The notes under the pieces were generated by a model. It worked only from the letters and a program-made list of their open reading frames with translations, searched no databases and was not told where the DNA came from. This document shows positions 18,554 to 26,504 of a stretch of DNA of 40,720 nucleotides, piece by piece (positions within the stretch are counted from its first letter, which is position 1; each line of letters begins with the position of its first letter). Source of the DNA: Glycocaulis profundi (lineage in GTDB: Bacteria > Pseudomonadota > Alphaproteobacteria > Caulobacterales > Maricaulaceae); NCBI GenBank assembly GCA_007050995.1, contig VJOU01000023.1, positions 1-40,720 of the forward strand, given 5' to 3'. Both the position numbers and the translations under genes were made by a program.

Positions 18554-19183
18554 TTGGCTGATCGCTGTGCCGTCCTCACCGGCGATATCGTCAAATCGAC
18601 GGAGATGTCTTCATCCCAGGTGCAAGCCATCATGGCCTCCCTGGCTGAGCAGGCCGAGATCATCCGCCGTTGGGACGGGGTGAAAGTCCCGGAGCTGGAA
18701 CGCTCCAGAGGGGATGGCTGGCAGTTCGTCCTGCCCGCGCCCCGATGGGCGCTGCGGGCCAGCTTGACGATGCGCGCAGCGGTCAAGCAGGTCGACCGCG
18801 CTGCGGACACTCGAATTTCCGTTGGCATTGGACAAGCATATCTTGCCTCGACGCTGTCCTCCTCAGAAGGCCCGGCCTTTGAGCGCTCGGGGCGTGAACT
18901 GGAACGGCTCAAAGCGCGGCGGCGTATGGGCTTTTATGCCGACATCCCTGAGCCGGAATTGCGGCTCTGTTCTGCGCTCTTCGGCGTTTGCGATGCTCTT
19001 TCGGCCAGTTGGACATCCAGGCAGGCTGAAATTTTCACTTTGTTGGCTGCCCCTGATCCGCCGACGGTTCCTCACGTGTCAGAAACGCTTGAGGTGACAC
19101 CCCAAGCCATACAGGCGCATTTCGCCAAATCTGGAGGAGCCCCGCTTATCCATGCAGCGGAGGCGTTTGAATGGATTTTCTGA
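18554..19183 (+). CDS. SatD-family protein: cyclase-like domain plus C-terminal helix-turn-helix
   Basis: A 209-residue protein of the SatD family, named after a Streptococcus gene but biochemically undefined. The N-terminal part resembles a diverged class III nucleotidyl cyclase: VLTGDIVKST (Asp11), SRGDGWQF (Asp54), TRISVGIGQAY (86-96) and GPAFERSGRELE (106-117). The two aspartates are 43 residues apart, as expected for the metal-binding pair. The Asn of the usual NxxxR motif is Glu110, while Arg114 is kept. Residues 154-193 (TSRQAEIFTLLA, then VSETLEVTPQAIQAHF) look like a helix-turn-helix. The start is TTG at 18554 behind AGGAGG (18541-18546); no ATG fits. The next gene encodes a DUF3307 protein, a frequent partner of this family. 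Cyclase likeness is my inference from motifs. Confidence 0.85.
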   Translation: MADRCAVLTGDIVKSTEMSSSQVQAIMASLAEQAEIIRRWDGVKVPELERSRGDGWQFVLPAPRWALRASLTMRAAVKQVDRAADTRISVGIGQAYLASTLSSSEGPAFERSGRELERLKARRRMGFYADIPEPELRLCSALFGVCDALSASWTSRQAEIFTLLAAPDPPTVPHVSETLEVTPQAIQAHFAKSGGAPLIHAAEAFEWIF

Positions 19184-19212
19184 CCACAATACGTTCGGGC
19201 AAGCGGAGAAAA

Positions 19213-19256
19213 CAACCAATTTCGATTGTTTTTCTAATTTCAACCGAAATCGATTG
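19213..19256. repeat. Two tandem 16-bp imperfect palindromes (candidate operator)
   Basis: CAACCAATTTCGATTG (19213-19228) and CAACCGAAATCGATTG (19241-19256) agree at 13 of 16 positions and start 28 bp apart. Each half approximates the reverse complement of the other (CAAYC / GRTTG ends). They lie in the 78-bp gap between the SatD-family gene and the DUF3307 gene, in a stretch where only 19 of 60 bases (19201-19260) are G or C. A binding site for the helix-turn-helix of the SatD-family protein is a reasonable guess. Confidence 0.55.
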
Positions 19257-19261
19257 ATTTT

Positions 19262-20053
19262 ATGGCCGAGACCTTCATCGCCCTGCTGTTCGCTCACGTG
19301 CTGGCGGACTTTGTTTTTCAGTTTTCATGGATCATCAGGCGCAAGCGAGATCCTGGGATGTTCGTCCTGCATGTTCTGATCGTGACAGTACTGGCGGCGC
19401 TGGCGTTGGGCGGAGGACCGTGGCAGGCGCTGTTGGTCATCGCCGTTACTCATGCCTTCTTTGACGCCCTGAAGCTATGGGCTCAGCCGGAATGGATGAA
19501 GCGCGATCAGGCCTTCGTGACAGATCAGGCCGCCCACCTGGCCGTGCTCGCCGCAGTCGCAGCCCTGTGGCCGGGGAGTTTCGCGGGCGGGGTGTGGGCC
19601 TCGCCTCCGGACTGGCTTGATCTGCGCATTCCGGTGACGGCGGAGGCCGGTCTGGCTATGGCCGTCTGCATCGCAGGCTTCGTCATGGCCACGCGCGCGG
19701 GTGGGTTCTTCATGGCGATGTTCATGGAGCGCTTTCCGCTGATCCCCGCGCCTGCGCCGGAGCAGAAGCGTGCAGCGGGCGCGCCCGAGGCGGTAGCCGC
19801 CGAGCGTCTGGATGCCGGGCTTCCGCAGGGCGGGACGTGGATCGGGCTGACCGAACGTGCGCTTGTGTTCGTGTTCATTCTGGTCGGCGAATTTGCCGCA
19901 ATAGGTTTCCTGCTGGCCGCCAAGTCGGTTCTGAGGTTCCAGTATGCGAAAGAGCGCAGCCAGAGCGAATACGTGATCATCGGCACGCTTCTGAGCCTGT
20001 CTTGGGCGGTGGGGGCCGGACTGTCGGCGAAGGCACTGATGGCGGCGCTCTGA
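19262..20053 (+). CDS. DUF3307 family membrane protein
   Basis: A 263-residue inner-membrane protein with about six helices. The family landmarks are FAHVLADFVFQ at residues 8-18, THAFFDALKLW around 63-73, VTDQAAHLAVL around 83-93, and the C-terminal KSVLRFQYAKERSQSEYVIIGTL. The conserved His and Asp residues in or near the helices resemble those of small metal-dependent membrane hydrolases, but no activity is established. The ATG at 19262 gives the family N-terminus. It has no clear ribosome binding site, so it may be expressed from its own start near the palindromes or be leaderless. It is paired with the upstream SatD-family gene. Confidence 0.85.
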   Translation: MAETFIALLFAHVLADFVFQFSWIIRRKRDPGMFVLHVLIVTVLAALALGGGPWQALLVIAVTHAFFDALKLWAQPEWMKRDQAFVTDQAAHLAVLAAVAALWPGSFAGGVWASPPDWLDLRIPVTAEAGLAMAVCIAGFVMATRAGGFFMAMFMERFPLIPAPAPEQKRAAGAPEAVAAERLDAGLPQGGTWIGLTERALVFVFILVGEFAAIGFLLAAKSVLRFQYAKERSQSEYVIIGTLLSLSWAVGAGLSAKALMAAL

Positions 20054-20103
20054 TCCTCGCCGGAAAAAATCCCCCCATGAATGAATCCGCTTGCGGGCGC
20101 GGT

Positions 20104-20141
20104 CTTGAAACACCCCAATCACCGTGGGGGAATTGTTCAAG
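20104..20141 (+). promoter_or_regulatory. Nested inverted repeat upstream of the small membrane protein
   Basis: CTTGAA (20104-20109) and TTCAAG (20136-20141) flank an inner pair CCCCA (20113-20117) / TGGGG (20125-20129). The element ends 13 bp before the next ATG, where it could act as an operator or as a translational hairpin. No function can be assigned from sequence. Confidence 0.35.
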
Positions 20142-20154
20142 GCAGGGGCGTGTC

Positions 20155-20529
20155 ATGAAACCGGAGCGCGTTCATCTACTCATCGGCCTGGTCTGGCTGC
20201 TGCTCGGCATGCTGCTGGGCGAGCACATGGGCCGGACGGGCGATCACGGGCAGATGCCCACCCATGCGCACATGATGCTGGCGGCCGGGGTGCTGCCCAT
20301 CCTGTGGGCGCTGATCTATCGGCTGTTCTCCATCCCTCAGAAGCTGCTCGCCTGGGTGCAGACCGGGCTCCAGCATGTGGGCGCGCTGATCATGGTCGCC
20401 GGCCTGTTCCTGCTTTACGGCGGGCGCGGGGACGAGGCGGTTCTGGGGCCGGTGCTGGGGATCAGCGGGCTGATGCTGATCGTGTCCGTCCTATTGATGC
20501 TGTGGCAGGCCTTCCGCGCGAAAGGCTGA
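20155..20529 (+). CDS. Small membrane protein with HAH motif, unknown function
   Basis: A 124-residue protein with four predicted transmembrane helices (about residues 7-22, 40-57, 73-89 and 97-119). The first loop contains GDHGQMPTHAHMM. The HAH at the membrane edge followed by a helix and LIYRLF recalls small membrane proteins related to haem-copper oxidase subunits, where such histidines bind haem; this resemblance is weak. A GGCAGGGG stretch upstream may serve as ribosome binding site. It stands 52 bp before the RluC-type gene and may be co-transcribed with it. Confidence 0.75.
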   Translation: MKPERVHLLIGLVWLLLGMLLGEHMGRTGDHGQMPTHAHMMLAAGVLPILWALIYRLFSIPQKLLAWVQTGLQHVGALIMVAGLFLLYGGRGDEAVLGPVLGISGLMLIVSVLLMLWQAFRAKG

Positions 20530-20581
20530 GCGCGGCGTCTTTGCCTTGCCCGGCGGGGCGAGGGGCCCTATCCCTCGCCCC

Positions 20582-21565
20582 ATGAGCGGTGTTCAGAACA
20601 TAGAAGTCACCAAGGACGAGGCGGACGTGCGTCTGGACCGGTGGTTCAGGCGGCGTTTTCCCCATGTCCCGCACGGCATGATCGAAAAGCTGCTGCGCAA
20701 GGGCCAGATCCGGGTCGATGGCGGCCGGGTGAAGGGCAATCAGCGGCTGGAGCCGGGCCAGACGGTCCGCGTGCCTCCGCTGCCCGATCCCGGCGCGCTC
20801 AAGGAGACCGCCTCGATCACCGCCGAGGACGCGGCCTATGCCCGTTCGCTGGTGCTGTATCAGGATGACGAGCTGATCGCGCTGAACAAGCCCCCCGGCC
20901 TCGCCGTGCAGGGCGGCTCGAAGATCACCAGCCATGTCGACCGCCTGCTGGACGCCTTCGGCAAGGGCGACCAGCGCCCGCGTCTGGTGCACCGGCTGGA
21001 CAAGGACACGTCCGGCGTCCTGGTGGTGGCCAAGACCGTCCAGTCCGCCGCGCGCCTGTCGAAACTGTTCAAGGGCCGGGATCTGAAGAAGACCTACTGG
21101 GCCATCGCGCTGGGCGCGATCGTGCCCAAGGCGGGCGAGATCAAGGGCTATATGAAGAAGACCTCCGGCGAGCATGGCGACCGCGAGCTGATGGCCGCCG
21201 CCCGTCATGGCGAGGAGGGCGCGCAATACGCCCTGACCCGCTATGCGGTGGCCGACGAGGCGGGCCGGCGCGCCTGCTGGGTGGTGCTGCGCCCCGAGAC
21301 GGGCCGCACCCACCAGCTTCGCGTGCACATGGCCGCCGCCGGTCACGCCATTCTGGGCGATGGCAAGTATGTGTGCGACATCCCCACGCCCGAGGGCCTG
21401 TCGCGCAAGCTGCACCTTCACGCCCGCAAGCTGGAAATCCCCCGGCCCGGCAAGAAGCCGCTGATCATCGAGGCGCCGCTGCCCCGGCACATGGACGCCA
21501 GCTTCAAGGCGCTGGGCTTCAACGAGAACGACAATCTGATGCTGGTCGAGGAGGCGCTGACGTGA
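20582..21565 (+). CDS. RluC/RluD-type 23S rRNA pseudouridine synthase
   Basis: Converts specific uridines of large-subunit rRNA to pseudouridine. The 327-residue protein has an N-terminal S4 RNA-binding domain (VRLDRWFRRRFPHVPHGMIE to about residue 65). The catalytic domain carries RLVHRLDKDTSGVLVVAKT with the nucleophile Asp140, and RPETGRTHQLRVHMA downstream. I start at the ATG at 20582; an earlier TTG adds a non-homologous stretch. The stop overlaps the GTG of the HAD gene by 4 bp. RluC is more likely than RluD from the S4 domain spacing, but that is not certain. Confidence 0.93.
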   Translation: MSGVQNIEVTKDEADVRLDRWFRRRFPHVPHGMIEKLLRKGQIRVDGGRVKGNQRLEPGQTVRVPPLPDPGALKETASITAEDAAYARSLVLYQDDELIALNKPPGLAVQGGSKITSHVDRLLDAFGKGDQRPRLVHRLDKDTSGVLVVAKTVQSAARLSKLFKGRDLKKTYWAIALGAIVPKAGEIKGYMKKTSGEHGDRELMAAARHGEEGAQYALTRYAVADEAGRRACWVVLRPETGRTHQLRVHMAAAGHAILGDGKYVCDIPTPEGLSRKLHLHARKLEIPRPGKKPLIIEAPLPRHMDASFKALGFNENDNLMLVEEALT

Positions 21566-22257
21566 GCAAGGCCCTCAAGCTCGCCGTGTTCGACGTCGAC
21601 GGTACGCTGGTGGACTCCCGCAAGATCATCCACGACGCCATGGATCGCGCCTTCGCGCGCGCCGGGCTGGGCGGGATCGAGTACGACCGGGTGCGCACCA
21701 TCGTGGGGCTGGAGCTGACCGAGGCGGTGCTGCGGCTCGCCCCCGTCGACTACCCCGCCGAGCGCGTCCCCGAGCTGGCGACCTTCTACAAGCAGGCCTT
21801 CGTCGAGATGCGCGCCGAGGACGGCTTCTCCGAGCCGCTTTACGAGGGCGCGCGCGAGACCGTCGAGCGGCTGGCGGACGCGGGCTGGCTGCTGGGCGTG
21901 GCCACCGGCAAGGCTCGGCGGGGGCTGGACATCGTGTTCGGCCATCATGGCCTGCATCGCCATTTCCAGACGCTGCAGACCGTCGATCACGGCGTGGGCA
22001 AGCCCCACCCGCGCATGGTGCTGGACGCCATGGCCGAGACCGGCGCGGCGCCTGAAGAGACCATCGTGATCGGGGACACCAGCTTCGACATGCAGATGGC
22101 CCGCGCCGCGAACGCCTCCGCGCTGGGGGTGAGCTGGGGCTTCCACACGGTCGACGAGATCCAGGCGGGCGGCGCCCAGAGCATCGTGCACGATTACCCC
22201 GCGCTCGACCTGGCGCTGGACGCCTTCGGCGACGCGCTGGAGGCGCGCGCGGCCTAG
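21562..22257 (+). CDS. HAD-superfamily hydrolase, phosphoglycolate phosphatase-like
   Basis: A 231-residue HAD phosphatase with motif I DVDGTLVDS (nucleophile Asp11, acid/base Asp13), motif II in GVATGKARRG, a Lys in VGKPHPRM and motif IV IGDTSFDMQMA. The C1-type helical cap lies at about residues 18-85. This Gph/CbbY-like group removes phosphate from small metabolites such as 2-phosphoglycolate. The start is the GTG at 21562, overlapping the rlu stop in GTGA. It is probably co-transcribed with the pseudouridine synthase. Confidence 0.92.
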   Translation: MSKALKLAVFDVDGTLVDSRKIIHDAMDRAFARAGLGGIEYDRVRTIVGLELTEAVLRLAPVDYPAERVPELATFYKQAFVEMRAEDGFSEPLYEGARETVERLADAGWLLGVATGKARRGLDIVFGHHGLHRHFQTLQTVDHGVGKPHPRMVLDAMAETGAAPEETIVIGDTSFDMQMARAANASALGVSWGFHTVDEIQAGGAQSIVHDYPALDLALDAFGDALEARAA

Positions 22258-22262
22258 GCTTT

Positions 22263-22275
22263 GCTGCACTGCAGC
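22263..22275. promoter_or_regulatory. Palindrome GCTGCACTGCAGC upstream of the ATP12-family gene
   Basis: A perfect 13-bp palindrome (6-bp arms around one C) in the 79-bp gap before the ATP12-family gene. It contains CTGC-N3-GCAG, the pattern described for the polyhydroxyalkanoate regulator PhaR of Paracoccus. No PHA gene lies in the window, so any link is speculative. Confidence 0.35.
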
Positions 22276-22336
22276 GGATGCGGCCGATGGCGGGCGATGG
22301 TATGCTCCGCTTACTGAATCATCGCGGGGGGTCTTC

Positions 22337-23077
22337 ATGAGCATGTCCAAGGCGAAGGCGGAAAACCGCCCCCTGCCCAAACGCTTCTACACCGAGGTCG
22401 CCGTCGCGCCGGTCAATGGCGGATGGGGCGTCTATCTCGACGGCCGCGCGCTGAAGACCCCGGCGAAAAACCCTCTCAGCGCGCCTGTCGAAAACCTCGC
22501 CCGGGCGATGGCCGATGAATGGGCGGCCCAGAAGGCGGTCGTCGACCCCTTCACCATGCCCCTGACCCGGCTGGCTCACGTGGCCATCGACCGCATGGGC
22601 GAGACCCGCGAGGCCGCCGCGACGGAAGTGGCCAAATACGCCACCACCGACCTTCTGTGCCACCGCGCCGAGGACGGGGCGCTGGCCGCCCGTCAGGCCG
22701 AGCTGTGGGACGGGTGGCTGGACTGGGCGGAGACCGCGCTGGACGCGCCTCTCAAGCGCGCCGGGACCATCCTGGCGCTGGAGCAGCCGCAGAGCTCGCT
22801 GGACGCGCTGGAGCGCCGGGCCGCGGCGCTGGACGACTGGCGGCTGACCGGGCTGGTCAGCGCGGTGTCCATTCTGGGTTCGGCGGTGCTGGGCTTCGCG
22901 CTGCTCGAAGGCGAGGGGACCGGCGAGGACCTGCTGGCCGCCTCCCGGCTGGAGGAAGACCACCAGATCGCGCGCTGGGGCGAGGACGCCGACGCCGCCC
23001 AGGCCGCCGCCAACCGCAGGCGCGACCTGCTCGCCATCGAAGCCATGTTCCGCATGCTCGACGCCGCCGAGAGGTGA
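22337..23077 (+). CDS. ATP12-family F1-ATPase assembly chaperone
   Basis: A 246-residue homologue of mitochondrial Atp12p, which binds the alpha subunit during F1 assembly. Family landmarks: KRFYTEVAVAPVNGGWGVYLDGRALKTP split over residues 15-43, ADEWAAQKAVVDPFTMPLTRLA, and TDLLCHRAE near residue 103. ATP12 proteins are found in alphaproteobacteria and mitochondria. The start at 22337 has a GGGGGG stretch upstream; an ATG two codons later is also possible. Confidence 0.93.
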   Translation: MSMSKAKAENRPLPKRFYTEVAVAPVNGGWGVYLDGRALKTPAKNPLSAPVENLARAMADEWAAQKAVVDPFTMPLTRLAHVAIDRMGETREAAATEVAKYATTDLLCHRAEDGALAARQAELWDGWLDWAETALDAPLKRAGTILALEQPQSSLDALERRAAALDDWRLTGLVSAVSILGSAVLGFALLEGEGTGEDLLAASRLEEDHQIARWGEDADAAQAAANRRRDLLAIEAMFRMLDAAER

Positions 23078-23158
23078 GTCCGGCGCCGCCCATTTGCCCC
23101 CTCCGCGCCCCGGTGCTACCTCAGCGCAGACGATCAGCCGCGGGGGAGGCCGCCATCC

Positions 23159-24691
23159 ATGAAGCCCGTTCTCGAGCAGCTTGAAGAAAAGCGCGCCGCG
23201 GCCCGTCTGGGCGGCGGCGAGACGCGCATCGCGTCCCAGCACGCCAAGGGCAAGCTGACCGCGCGCGAGCGTCTGGACGTGCTGCTCGATCCAGGCTCCT
23301 TCGAAGAAGTCGGCATGTTCGTCGAGCACCAGTGCGCCGATTTCGGCATGGCGGAGAACAAGATTCCCGGCGACGGCGTGATCACCGGCTCGGGCACCGT
23401 CAACGGCCGTCTGGTCTATGTCTTCGCCAAGGACTTCACCGTGTTCGGCGGCTCGCTCTCTCTGGCCCACGCGCGCAAGATCACCGCGCTGCAGGACGCC
23501 GCGCTGAAGAACGGCGCGCCGATCATCGGCCTGTTCGACGCGGGCGGCGCGCGCATTCAGGAGGGCGTGGACGCGCTGGGCGGCTATGCGGAGATATTCC
23601 AGCGCAACGTGCTGGCCTCGGGCGTGATTCCGCAGATTTCCGTCATCATGGGTCCGTGCGCGGGCGGGGACGTGTATTCGCCCGCCATGACCGACTTCAT
23701 CTTCATGGTGAAGGACACCAGCTACATGTACGTGACCGGCCCGGACGTGGTCAAAACGGTCACCAACGAGCAGGTCAGCCACGAGGAGCTGGGCGGCGCC
23801 TCGATCCACGCCAAGAAGTCCGGCGTGGCGGACGGCGCGTTCGAGAACGACATCGAGGCGCTGGTCCAGATGCGCCGTCTGATCGACTTCCTGCCCCTGA
23901 GCAACCGCGCCGAGGCGCCGCTGCGCGAGAGCTTCGACACCCCCGACCGGTCCGAGCCCAGCCTGGACACCCTCGTCCCGCCCAACCCCAACAAGCCCTA
24001 TGACATCCGCGAGTTGATCGAGAAGGTCGCCGACGAGGGCGACTTCTTCGAGATCGCCCCCGACTGCGCCAAGAACATCGTCATCGGACTGGGCCGTCTG
24101 GAGGGGCGCACGGTGGGCTTCGTGGCCAACCAGCCGCTGAGCCTGGCCGGGGTGCTGGACATCGACGCCTCCAAGAAGGCCGCCCGCTTCGTGCGCTTCT
24201 GCGACGCCTTCGAGATTCCCATCGTTACCTTCGTGGACGTGCCCGGCTTCCTGCCCGGCACCAAGCAGGAGTATGGCGGGCTGATCAAGCATGGCGCCAA
24301 GCTGCTCTTCGCCTATGCCGAGGCCACCGTGCCCAAGCTGACCGTGATCACCCGCAAGGCCTATGGCGGCGCCTACGACGTGATGGCGTCAAAGCATCTG
24401 CGCGGGGACGTGAACTACGCCTGGCCCACCGCCGAGATCGCCGTGATGGGCCCCAAGGGCGCCGCCGAGATCATCTTCAGGAAGGACCTGGGCGACGAGG
24501 CGAAGATGGCCGAGCACGTCAAGGAATACGAGACCCGCTTCGCCAACCCCTTCGTGGCGGCGTCCCGCGGCTATCTCGACGACGTCATCCAGCCCCGCAA
24601 CACCCGCATCCGCCTCATCAAGGCCCTGCGCACCCTGCGCGACAAGAAGCTGACCAATCCCTGGAAGAAGCACGACAACATCCCGCTCTAG
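23159..24691 (+). CDS. pccB: Propionyl-CoA carboxylase beta chain (acyl-CoA carboxyltransferase)
   Basis: The carboxyltransferase subunit moves carboxyl from biotin to propionyl-CoA to give methylmalonyl-CoA, feeding odd-chain and branched-chain carbon into the TCA cycle. The 510-residue protein begins [19 protein letters not shown] and shows the N-terminal domain motifs [35 protein letters not shown] and [15 protein letters not shown]. The C-terminal domain contains [25 protein letters not shown] in two parts and [14 protein letters not shown]. The partner biotin subunit pccA is not in the window. A GGGGGAGG ribosome binding site precedes the ATG. Methylcrotonyl-CoA specificity is less likely given this length and N-terminus. 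Confidence 0.95.
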   Translation: MKPVLEQLEEKRAAARLGGGETRIASQHAKGKLTARERLDVLLDPGSFEEVGMFVEHQCADFGMAENKIPGDGVITGSGTVNGRLVYVFAKDFTVFGGSLSLAHARKITALQDAALKNGAPIIGLFDAGGARIQEGVDALGGYAEIFQRNVLASGVIPQISVIMGPCAGGDVYSPAMTDFIFMVKDTSYMYVTGPDVVKTVTNEQVSHEELGGASIHAKKSGVADGAFENDIEALVQMRRLIDFLPLSNRAEAPLRESFDTPDRSEPSLDTLVPPNPNKPYDIRELIEKVADEGDFFEIAPDCAKNIVIGLGRLEGRTVGFVANQPLSLAGVLDIDASKKAARFVRFCDAFEIPIVTFVDVPGFLPGTKQEYGGLIKHGAKLLFAYAEATVPKLTVITRKAYGGAYDVMASKHLRGDVNYAWPTAEIAVMGPKGAAEIIFRKDLGDEAKMAEHVKEYETRFANPFVAASRGYLDDVIQPRNTRIRLIKALRTLRDKKLTNPWKKHDNIPL

Positions 24692-24703
24692 GGGCGGGAA
24701 GGG

Positions 24704-24721
24704 CGGGCGCCGGGGCGCCCG
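24704..24721. terminator. GC hairpin between convergent pccB and argS
   Basis: CGGGCGC (24704-24710) pairs with GCGCCCG (24715-24721) around CGGG. It fills most of the 31-bp gap between the convergent stop codons and could serve both strands. No T run follows on either side. Confidence 0.5.
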
Positions 24722-24722
24722 T

Positions 24723-26489
24723 CTACATGCGCTCGGGGATTTCCAGACCGATCAGGTCCAGCGCCAGTTCGAGCTGTTTGAGGGTGGCCGCGGCCAGCGC
24801 GAGGCGGGAGCGGCGGACCGCGTCGTCGGTCTCGGGCAGGATCGGGCAGGCCGCGTAGAAACTGGAGAAGGCCTGGGCCAGCGAGTAGGCGTGCTCGCAC
24901 AGATGGTTCGGCGCGCGGTCCTCATAGGCCCGCTCCAGCGCGGCGTCGAAGCCGTCCAGCCGCCGCACCAGCGCGGCCTCCTCAGGCGCGGCGACAAGGA
25001 TCTCGCCGGGCTGCAGCCCCTGTTCGCCCGCCTTGCGCATCAGCGATTTCACCCGGACGGCCTGATAGAGCAGGTAGGGGCCGGTCTTGCCCTCGAAGGA
25101 CACGAAGCGGTCCATGTCGAAGACGTAATTGGTGGTGCGGTAGTTCTGCAGGTCGGCGAACTTGATGGCGGCGTTGCCGACCATGCGCGCGACGTCCTCG
25201 AACTCGGCTTCCGCCAGCGTCTCGCCCAGCCCCGCCTCGTGCAGCCGCGCGCGGGCGCGCTCGCGGGCCTCGCCGATCAGGTCGGCCAGTTTGAAGGTGC
25301 CGCCCGCGCGGGTCCGCAGGCGCTTGCCGTCAGGCCCGTTCACGGTGCCGAACTTGACGTGCTCCAGCCCGCCTTCGCTGGCCAGACCGGCCTTGAACGC
25401 GGCGCGGAAGACCTGCTCGAAATGGTCCGACTGGCCCAGATCGACCACGTACAGGATCAGCTCGGGGTCGTGCTCGCGGCGGCGGTCGAGGATGGTGGCC
25501 AGATCGGTGGTGGCGTAAAGGGCGGAGCCCTGCGAGCTGACCAGGATCAGCGGGGCGAGCTCTTTCTTGTCGTCCTCGCGCGCGACCCGGACGATCCACG
25601 CCCCGTCGCTCAGCTCGGCGACGCCGCGGGCCTTGAAGTCCTCGACCAGCTCGGGAATGAGCCCGTTGACGTCGCTCTCGCCCTTCCACAGGTCGAAATG
25701 CACCCCCAGCGCGTCGAAATCCGCGCGCAGGGCTTTGATCGACACCGCGATGAAATGCGCCAGCAGGGCGCGGTAGCCGGGGCGGCCCGCCTGCAGCTCG
25801 GCGGTGGCCCTGCGAGAGCGCTCCTGACGGGCGGGATCGGCCTTGCCCTTGGCGGAGGCCTGCGGATACAGGCGCGACAGGTCGTCGATGGTGACGGGCG
25901 GCGCGTCCGGGTAGGGGCCGGTGAAACCGGCGTCGAAATAGGGCAGGTCGGGCTGCTCGTCCTCCAGCTCGGTGATGAGCTGGCCCATCTGCAGGCCCCA
26001 GTCGCCCAGATGGATGTCGGAGATCACGTCGTCGCCGCGGAAGCGGAACAGGCGCTGCAGGCTGTCGCCCAGCACCGAGCTGCGCAGATGGCCCACATGC
26101 ATGGGCTTGGCCACGTTCGGCCCGCCGAAATCGATCATCACCCGGCGCGGCGCGGCCACCTGGCCCGCTCCGGCGCGGTCGTCCGCGGCGATGGCGTTGG
26201 CGCGGTCGGCATAGAACGACGCGGGCGGGGTGAGGTTGAGGAAGCCGGGACCGGCGATCTCGATCTCGAGGCCGGGCAGCGCGTCCTTCAGGCGCGCGGC
26301 GATGTCCTCGGCGATGGCGCGCGGCGGCTTTTTCGCGGCCTTGGCCGCGGCCAGCGCGCCGTTGCACTGATACGGGGCGAGGTCGGGCCGGTCGCTCTCG
26401 TTCACGCGGCCCAGCTCTGCGGGCAGGCCGGCATCGGAAAAGGCGCGGCCGGCGGCCTCGGTCAGAAGCGCGGGGATCGTCTGGGTCAT
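24723..26489 (-). CDS. argS: Arginyl-tRNA synthetase
   Basis: A class I aminoacyl-tRNA synthetase that charges tRNA-Arg. The 588-residue protein has the N-terminal Add1 domain (1-110), the HIGH-type motif HVGH at 131-134 within [17 protein letters not shown], and the KMSK-equivalent region [13 protein letters not shown], degenerate as usual in ArgRS. The C-terminal DALR helical domain begins near residue 470 ([16 protein letters not shown]). It lies 15 bp downstream of the lipoprotein gene on the same strand and is likely co-transcribed with it. Confidence 0.97.
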   Translation of the reverse strand: MTQTIPALLTEAAGRAFSDAGLPAELGRVNESDRPDLAPYQCNGALAAAKAAKKPPRAIAEDIAARLKDALPGLEIEIAGPGFLNLTPPASFYADRANAIAADDRAGAGQVAAPRRVMIDFGGPNVAKPMHVGHLRSSVLGDSLQRLFRFRGDDVISDIHLGDWGLQMGQLITELEDEQPDLPYFDAGFTGPYPDAPPVTIDDLSRLYPQASAKGKADPARQERSRRATAELQAGRPGYRALLAHFIAVSIKALRADFDALGVHFDLWKGESDVNGLIPELVEDFKARGVAELSDGAWIVRVAREDDKKELAPLILVSSQGSALYATTDLATILDRRREHDPELILYVVDLGQSDHFEQVFRAAFKAGLASEGGLEHVKFGTVNGPDGKRLRTRAGGTFKLADLIGEARERARARLHEAGLGETLAEAEFEDVARMVGNAAIKFADLQNYRTTNYVFDMDRFVSFEGKTGPYLLYQAVRVKSLMRKAGEQGLQPGEILVAAPEEAALVRRLDGFDAALERAYEDRAPNHLCEHAYSLAQAFSSFYAACPILPETDDAVRRSRLALAAATLKQLELALDLIGLEIPERM

Positions 26490-26504
26490 CGCAGGTCTTC
26501 CGGC

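Noticed and set aside
22319-24292. Long minus-strand open frame (657 codons) opposite the ATP12-family and pccB genes
   Set aside because: It is the antisense shadow of two well-recognised genes in high-GC codon usage. Its translation is low-complexity (His, Gln, Gly, Leu-rich) without any domain.
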